64,000 bases of DNA from Calycina herbarum. Lineage: Eukaryota; Ascomycota; Leotiomycetes; Helotiales; Pezizellaceae. Within the stretch, counting starts at the first letter, position 1, and each line of letters begins with the position of its first letter. The notes beneath the pieces are model-generated. The model did no database searches. It was given only the letters and a program-made list of their open reading frames with translations, and was not told where the DNA came from. Shown one piece after another: positions 58,929 through 64,000 of the stretch. The stretch is from assembly GCA_001414485.1 (NCBI GenBank), contig LLEY01000133.1, positions 62,001 to 126,000 of the forward strand, in the 5' to 3' direction. A program made the translations under genes and the position numbers.

Positions 58929-59526
58929 ATTACTACATAGACGGGAATGGGGGAAAAGAGTCAATTCGTGCATGCATTGGGGGGTTTTCTACTCAAAACC
59001 GGGGCGTTTTATACTTCGATACCAGTCAAAAGGAAGTCTTACTTTTTGAATAGTTTTCTTTATTGTTTTTACATTTACACAGCGTTTGGGATTCTCTTTG
59101 GCATATATACAAGGAATCGGAACGACTTTTGGCTCCTTGTATGGGATGCGTACGGCAGACTGCCAATCATCTATTGGGAAAAAACTGGGGGCGAAAGATA
59201 TGATATATGGGATCTGGGAAAGACTATGTTACTCTTAATGTGAATGGGAGGGATTGCCATATACACTTATATTTTGGAATCGTGAAGAGTGCTTGCGCTG
59301 ATTGAAAGCGTGCACTGTAATTATTTAGATGCCTAGTGCAAAAGCATGCGCATGCGCTTTTTCTTATTATTGTTTTGTTTAGGTTATATATGAATATCAT
59401 CAAAAAAAATACTTCACTTCTTGAATTTGACTTGTGATTTCTTTCTGCCTTGATCTTTCCTTCATTTGTGGTTTTGCCTTCTTCTCATTTGTGTCCTTTG
59501 TGTGATCGGTTCTACTTGTTCTACAT

Positions 59527-59725
59527 GGTTGGGACAATATTTTGAATTGTTCCAGCCAGATAGGATAATTAAGTTCCATTCTCCCACTTGCTCTCGGAGA
59601 ATACTTTTAATTCTTCGAGCCAGCTCGGACATTAACGATTCATTGTTTCAAGTGACTAGGGACAATATTGTCCATTGTGCTAGACAAATGGGATAACCAA
59701 GCTCCACTCTCCGAATTCTTCTCCT
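59527..59725. repeat. Diverged direct repeat, ~60 bp copies 128 bp apart
   Basis: GGGACAATATT begins copies at 59529 and 59657 (approximate). Both continue with a GAATTGTTCC/CCATTGTGCT block, AGATAGGATAA/AAATGGGATAA, and AAGTTCCATTCTCC/AAGCTCCACTCTCC. Differences are largely transitions. Confidence 0.68.
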
Positions 59726-60859
59726 AGAAGACTTGTGCTCTGCGAGTACTTGCCTCCCCTGCCCTATTACTCAGGTCCAGAAATACAAAAAAGATCAGGC
59801 GATCCAACCTCTCATCAAACAATTACCTAAACACTTTCCTCTTTCGAAACCCCAATCTCAAGGCATCCCTCCTCTCATTCCTTCCTCGTTCTCGTTGTCT
59901 CGAATCCTTACCATGCACGTGTTGCCCGACTTTCTCGGCCCCCAGAATCCTTCACTTTCCCCTCGTTTAACAGAATCCTTCTGTCACCCACACCATACCG
60001 ATCGCACATCAGCTAATTTATCGCAGCACATGGCTTTTTACTTCATTTATCCATGCACGGGTACGAAGAGTGTAGCGCGAGATCCTTTTACTTTAGATCC
60101 GAGGTGTATGGCGAGTGGGTAATTACTACATTGGACTGCTTACGGGCTCGCTAAATATTACATACAGCCTACGTGAAAATCTTGCACATTGCCGATGAGC
60201 GTATGATTGGCGTATTAGGTGAGGAGATGCAGATCTAGATTTGGAAGTGCAGGATCATCATGTGGCTTACGGGCCACTGCGGGCCACCATGGGCTTATTT
60301 CGTACACAAATGAACAGATGCGGAAGAGATGCAATGTCATGGTCGGTCATCTCGACTCCTGTTGCTTGTTCTTTCTTGGGGAAGTTTGCTAACCGCTACG
60401 GAGTCTTCGGAGATTTCATTGTAGTGCATCTGAAATGATCATTCCTGGTTAGAAGGTAACGCGGTATGGTTAAGAAGTACCTTTAGAGTATGAGGTTTAG
60501 TCATCGTTCGTCGTATACTTGCTAAATTTCGTCGGATTTTTGGAACGATTAAAATTTTATAAAACTTGGAACAACAAGAGCTGCCTAGTCTTAGTCATTC
60601 TAGGTTATTAAGTCTCATTAACTTGATGAGAATAATTGAATCAATGTTAATTAGATGAAATGTGGGATGGACTGCTAGCGAAGGGAGAGCAATGAGCATG
60701 TCAATATTGTACTTGGAGAATATTAATTTGCTTTCTTGAATCATACTTTTGCTACATGCTGTATCAAGAAAGCGGGGGTGTTTTGAGCTGATTAAGGTGA
60801 GAGTGCGAATGTGAGGAAGGGAGTAAAAGCTCAAATATTTGGTCCCGTGTTGGTGGACT

Positions 60860-61045
60860 TGAGGTGCAAGGCCGACGAGAGGTCGAAGTAAGAGTATGAG
60901 GGAAGGAGCGGCCTCATGTCTCACCTCCCGTCTCCCGTGGTCTTTTAGTACTGGTCGAGATGAGGTCGGGGTTCGACGAGAGGTTGAGCTCGAGAGCGAG
61001 GGAAAAGGGAAGAGCGACCTCACCTCTCGTCGCTCACTCAGGTGC
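60860..61045. repeat. Diverged direct repeat
   Basis: Two copies share CGACGAGAGGT(C/T)GA, GAG..GAGGGAA, then G(A/C)GC..CCTCA and a CTCACCTC/CACCTCTCGT block, at about 60869-60930 and 60975-61035. Short and degenerate. Confidence 0.5.
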
Positions 61046-62526
61046 GGGCGATTTCACAGTCGTTCCTTCCTTAACTACACGTCGACCTAGACGCTCCAAC
61101 CTATCTTATACCGCTGAGGATATTACGAGCCCCCACTCCGCGCACGTCGTGCCAACCGAGAAGGGAAGGAACGACGTGATCACGCCCAGAGTATAAACCC
61201 CCCTATCGCCCTCCCTCCCATACACATGATTTAACGTCATTGAGAACGCACGGGTGAAGGTTCACAACACCCGCTTCAAGCACCACACTCAAAGATAATA
61301 ATATTTATGGCGAGAATATCTGAGGCTGTCGCGATATTGTTGGCACTCTTTTTCAAGGTGTGACTTTATGTTGTTCTGCAGCTACAGTGCTGTTCTGTGA
61401 GAGACAGTGGGGCAGTTGTAAGGTGTGAGACATGAGACTAGTACTACAATGTATTTTTGAAGGTCGGAACAAGGTAATAGTTAATGCTTCATGTCTTTTG
61501 ACTAGGAATTTGCTTTCTTAGGTTTCTACTTCCTGTTTCAATGATTTGTTATGAAAACCAAACCATTGGTACTTTCAAGCTTCATTCCCGTGAATCACCA
61601 ATCTTATACCAGAGTTGAATCGTATTGAGTTTTAATACCTACCACTTATTATAATTTATTAGGGAGGTCAAGAGAGGTGCTGCCGCCAAGAAGCTACCAT
61701 GAAGACCAGCAGAGCGCCCATCACGCGACTCCAATTATTCCTCTGCTTATGGTGAGCATGAATGAAAGCCTGCAGTAGATGATAATTTGAGAGACACCTA
61801 AAGTCTATATCTTCTTGGGCTATTTCTGAGACCATCACAATGATCTTTCCTTCTTTCTATGACGTTAATAATCTCTAGATGTTTTCTGAACCCTTCAAAA
61901 TTGAAGATTACTCAGCGTCGAAAGTATATGAACACGGATTGTGTTATAGAGTTGAAAAGGAATACACATACGTTTGTCATTTGGAAAACTCTAAGCAACT
62001 GCCGTTGATAGGAATACCACCAGTAGGTAAGTCCTTGAACCGCCTCCACAGCTGGAAGACAAAGTACTAGTTTGCGAAGACCATACCCCCGCACTCCAGC
62101 TCACCTAAATTCAAAACCGTTTCACTTCATACCATACAGAGGAGCAGACATATCCCAGTCCAGCAAAAGAACCCCTAAAAGAGTGAATAAATTTAATTTT
62201 GATTAAAACACGAAACAGAGACAAGTCTAAGCTAACATCCCCAAAGAAAGAGAAGGTAAAAAAAGGGTACAATCCAAAGATTTGAAGAAAACCAAGGAAT
62301 GTATGAAGAAATCCACCTCCCTCCCATCAAAAAATTGATCTAAACCACACAGGAAAAGCTACAATCTGACCGCAAATCCGCACCTGCCCCATTCCACAAG
62401 TTTCCTATCCATCCAACCAGAGAATTTGACCTCTTGACGACGATCCATTGATAACCACGCAACCGTCTACTACCAGACCATACGCTCGACCTTCTCCTTA
62501 GAAACCCCCCTACTCAGGATAAGCAT

Positions 62527-63582
62527 TTAATCAGTGGACTCTCCAGAATGAGTAGCATCGTTTGCGGCTTGAATGGCAGCGAGCTCCTCCGCCGAAACGC
62601 TGAGCTCTCTAGTCTCAAGAGTCTCGCCAGCGTGGTTGGCATCGTTTGCGGCTTGAATAGCGGCTAATTCCTCCGCTGAGACTGTGGATTGTCTGGTGTC
62701 TAAAGTCTCTCCAGAGTGGTTTGCGTCATTAGCCGCTTGGATGGCAGCGAGCTCCTCGGCCGAAACGCTGAGCTCTCTAGTCTCAAGAGTCTCGCCAGCG
62801 TGGTTAGCATCGTTTGCAGCTTGAATAGCGGCTAATTCCTCCGCTGAGACTGTCGATTGTCTGGTGTCGAGGGTCTCTCCAGAGTGATTCGCATCATTGG
62901 CAGCCTGGATAGCTGCAAGCTCTTCGGCTGAGACGGTTAACTGTCTGGTGTCCAAAGTCTCTCCAGAATGGTTTGCGTCATTAGCCGCTTGAATGACAGC
63001 GAGTTCTTCAGCGGAGACTGTCAACTGTCTGGTGTCCAAAGTCTCCCCAGAGTGATTGGCATCATTTGCAGCTTGGATAGCAGCAAGCTCTTCAGCTGAG
63101 ACTGTCAATTGTCTTGTGTCGAGGGTCTCTCCCGAGTGATTGGCTGCGGAAGATCAGCATTACCATTTCTCAAGTGTTTTTGAGAAGGAAACAAGATTGC
63201 TAGAGGAGGAACAGAGCCGTCGAAGGAGAAAACAGTCTCTCAACCCCCCCTAACATCCTAAATTGGAAGAAAAAACTCGAAGAACACCTACCATCGTTGG
63301 CCGCTTGGATGGCAGCGAGCTCCTCAGCTGAAACTGTCAACTGTCTGGTGTCCAAAGTCTCCCCAGCATGGTTGGCCTAATCACAGATTATCGAGTTAGT
63401 TTATAGCTCTGAGAAGGTTCAAGGAACGGGATTATGAAGGGGGAATCGCTCCGAGAATTTGGACCTACATCATTGGCAGCTTGAATGGAAGCAAGCTCTT
63501 CGGCAGAAACCGAGATTGGGCTGGCGAAAGCAGTAGCGGAGAATGCGGCCAGCGCAAATAAGAGAGTGGATTGGGTACGCAT
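62527..63582 (-). CDS. Secreted protein of nine ~28-residue tandem repeats
   Basis: Three exons (63582..63469, 63376..63292, 63143..62527) encode 271 residues. Residues 1-21 are a signal peptide (MRTQSTLLFALAAFSATAFA). The mature protein is nine copies of a unit consensus TVSAEELAAIQAAND plus ANHSGETLDTRQL, alternating between DTRQS/L and ETREL types. Each unit has an amphipathic helix-like AEELAAIQAAND half and a polar half with a single Arg. There is no Lys-Arg or Arg-Arg pair, no Cys and no Trp. Both introns fall at the same place in the repeat (after AAND), and exon 2 is one unit long. I recognise no family; the layout recalls Kex2-processed repeat precursors of fungi (peptide or RiPP precursors) but lacks their dibasic sites. 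No modifying enzyme is visible in the window. An abundant secreted structural or effector-like protein is an alternative. Confidence 0.85.
62540..63376 (-). repeat. 84-bp coding tandem repeats with higher-order dimer
   Basis: Units of 84 bp repeat through exon 3 and exon 2. In the C-terminal part a two-unit (168-bp) block, HAGETLETREL plus HSGETLDTRQS types, is itself duplicated. Copies differ mostly at synonymous third positions. Confidence 0.88.
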
Positions 63583-64000
63583 ATTGAAGGATTTGAAAAG
63601 AATTTGATTAAAAGATTTATATATGTGCAAAGAAGAAGAAAAGACGTAGAAATGAGATTATGCAAGAAAAATATAGCTTGAAGATGTACGAAGAGCAAGA
63701 AAAGAGGAAAGAGGAGAAAACTAGAGGGCTTGGGGATTTATAGGATGGATCTGACTTGAGTTGCTCCCGGATACGGGAATGAATGCAACAAGCATTTCTG
63801 AATTCTCCCATCAGAAAGTTCCGGTTATGCAAACATTGGAACTGGACCTTGTCCATGGTATCCGGAGAGTCTGGCTCAACCAATCAGATACGGACCCATG
63901 ATGACGAGTTCCAGAAACACTGGAAGCATGTTGCTTTTCCGGAAACCAAAAACCAGTAAACAACCAACTATCACCCATATTTAGAATATTTTCCTCCGCC
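63583..64000 (-). promoter_or_regulatory. Promoter of repeat-protein gene with TATA box
   Basis: On the minus strand CTATAAAT (63736-63743) lies about 155 bp before the ATG, followed by a C/T-rich leader. A TATA box with a leader of this kind suggests strong, regulated expression. Nothing else is called to the window end. Confidence 0.6.

Larger units (their letters stand above)
58929..62526. other. Gene-free intergenic region with two diverged duplications
   Basis: About 3.6 kb without a credible coding frame. It contains diverged direct repeats near 59527-59720 and 60860-61045. Frames at 59733-60122 and 60595-61023 have no recognisable domain and run through these repeats, so they are not annotated. 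Confidence 0.5.

Noticed and set aside
62527..63582. Assignment as a dikaritin/ustiloxin-type RiPP precursor
   Set aside because: No KR/RR sites, no Tyr-containing core and no UstYa-like gene in the window; kept only as an open hypothesis.
1..64000. CRISPR arrays, bacterial operon signals, tRNA and rRNA genes
   Set aside because: Spliced eukaryotic genes throughout; no spaced direct-repeat array and no convincing tRNA A/B-box pair was found by eye (a tRNAscan run would be decisive).

Overview
The window looks like a chromosomal segment of a filamentous ascomycete. Genes carry short GT-AG introns (about 44-200 nt). The gene set includes a NACHT-type NLR, a psi-factor oxygenase (Ppo) relic, a 2EXR protein, a GPI-anchored CFEM-like wall protein and a RIP-damaged pogo/Fot1 transposon. 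A Leotiomycete/Helotiales-type fungus is my best guess; that placement is inference. Gene density is low, with gene-free stretches of 2 to 7.6 kb.

Layout. 0-7.5 kb: VMS1 (ribosome-quality-control peptidyl-tRNA hydrolase, minus), a HAM1-like lipid-binding protein (plus), and a zinc-cluster-like nuclear protein (minus) whose 3' end reads antisense through the HAM1-like gene. 10-15.3 kb: a decayed NLR (SesA-type N-terminus, NACHT, ankyrins) followed by a complete pogo/Fot1 element with 50-bp inverted repeats. Its 552-codon transposase frame has no indels but nine stops and a lost ATG. 15.6-24.2 kb: a zinc-finger protein with a C-terminal membrane segment, an Mte1/Dbl2/ZGRF1-N homologue, and an amphiphysin (BAR-SH3). 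26.7-29.2 kb: a 5'-truncated Ppo oxygenase pseudogene hit by two separate small insertions (a 462-bp hAT-like MITE with 8-bp TSD and a 159-bp insert with 5-bp TSD) about 25 bp apart. 29.8-31.6 kb: a DUF427 gene and ESCRT-III DID2/CHMP1 sharing a 340-bp divergent promoter. 37.3-41.9 kb: two single-pass membrane proteins with long disordered tails. 43.1-44.5 kb: a 2EXR protein with a 248-bp MITE 58 bp upstream of its ATG. 46.9-48.8 kb: a complete seven-exon cytochrome P450 resembling trichodiene-oxygenase-type enzymes. 56.4-58.9 kb: a Ser/Thr-rich GPI-anchored wall protein with a CFEM-like domain. 62.5-63.6 kb: a secreted protein made almost wholly of nine copies of a 28-residue unit.

Most intact genes are housekeeping or cell-surface functions with no obvious pathway linking them; I see no biosynthetic cluster. 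The main story is genome turnover: RIP-like decay, MITE insertions into genes and promoters, and dead NLR and oxygenase genes. The most novel candidate is the 28-residue repeat protein: its introns fall at the same repeat position, it has a higher-order two-unit repeat, and each unit carries one arginine but no dibasic Kex2 site.
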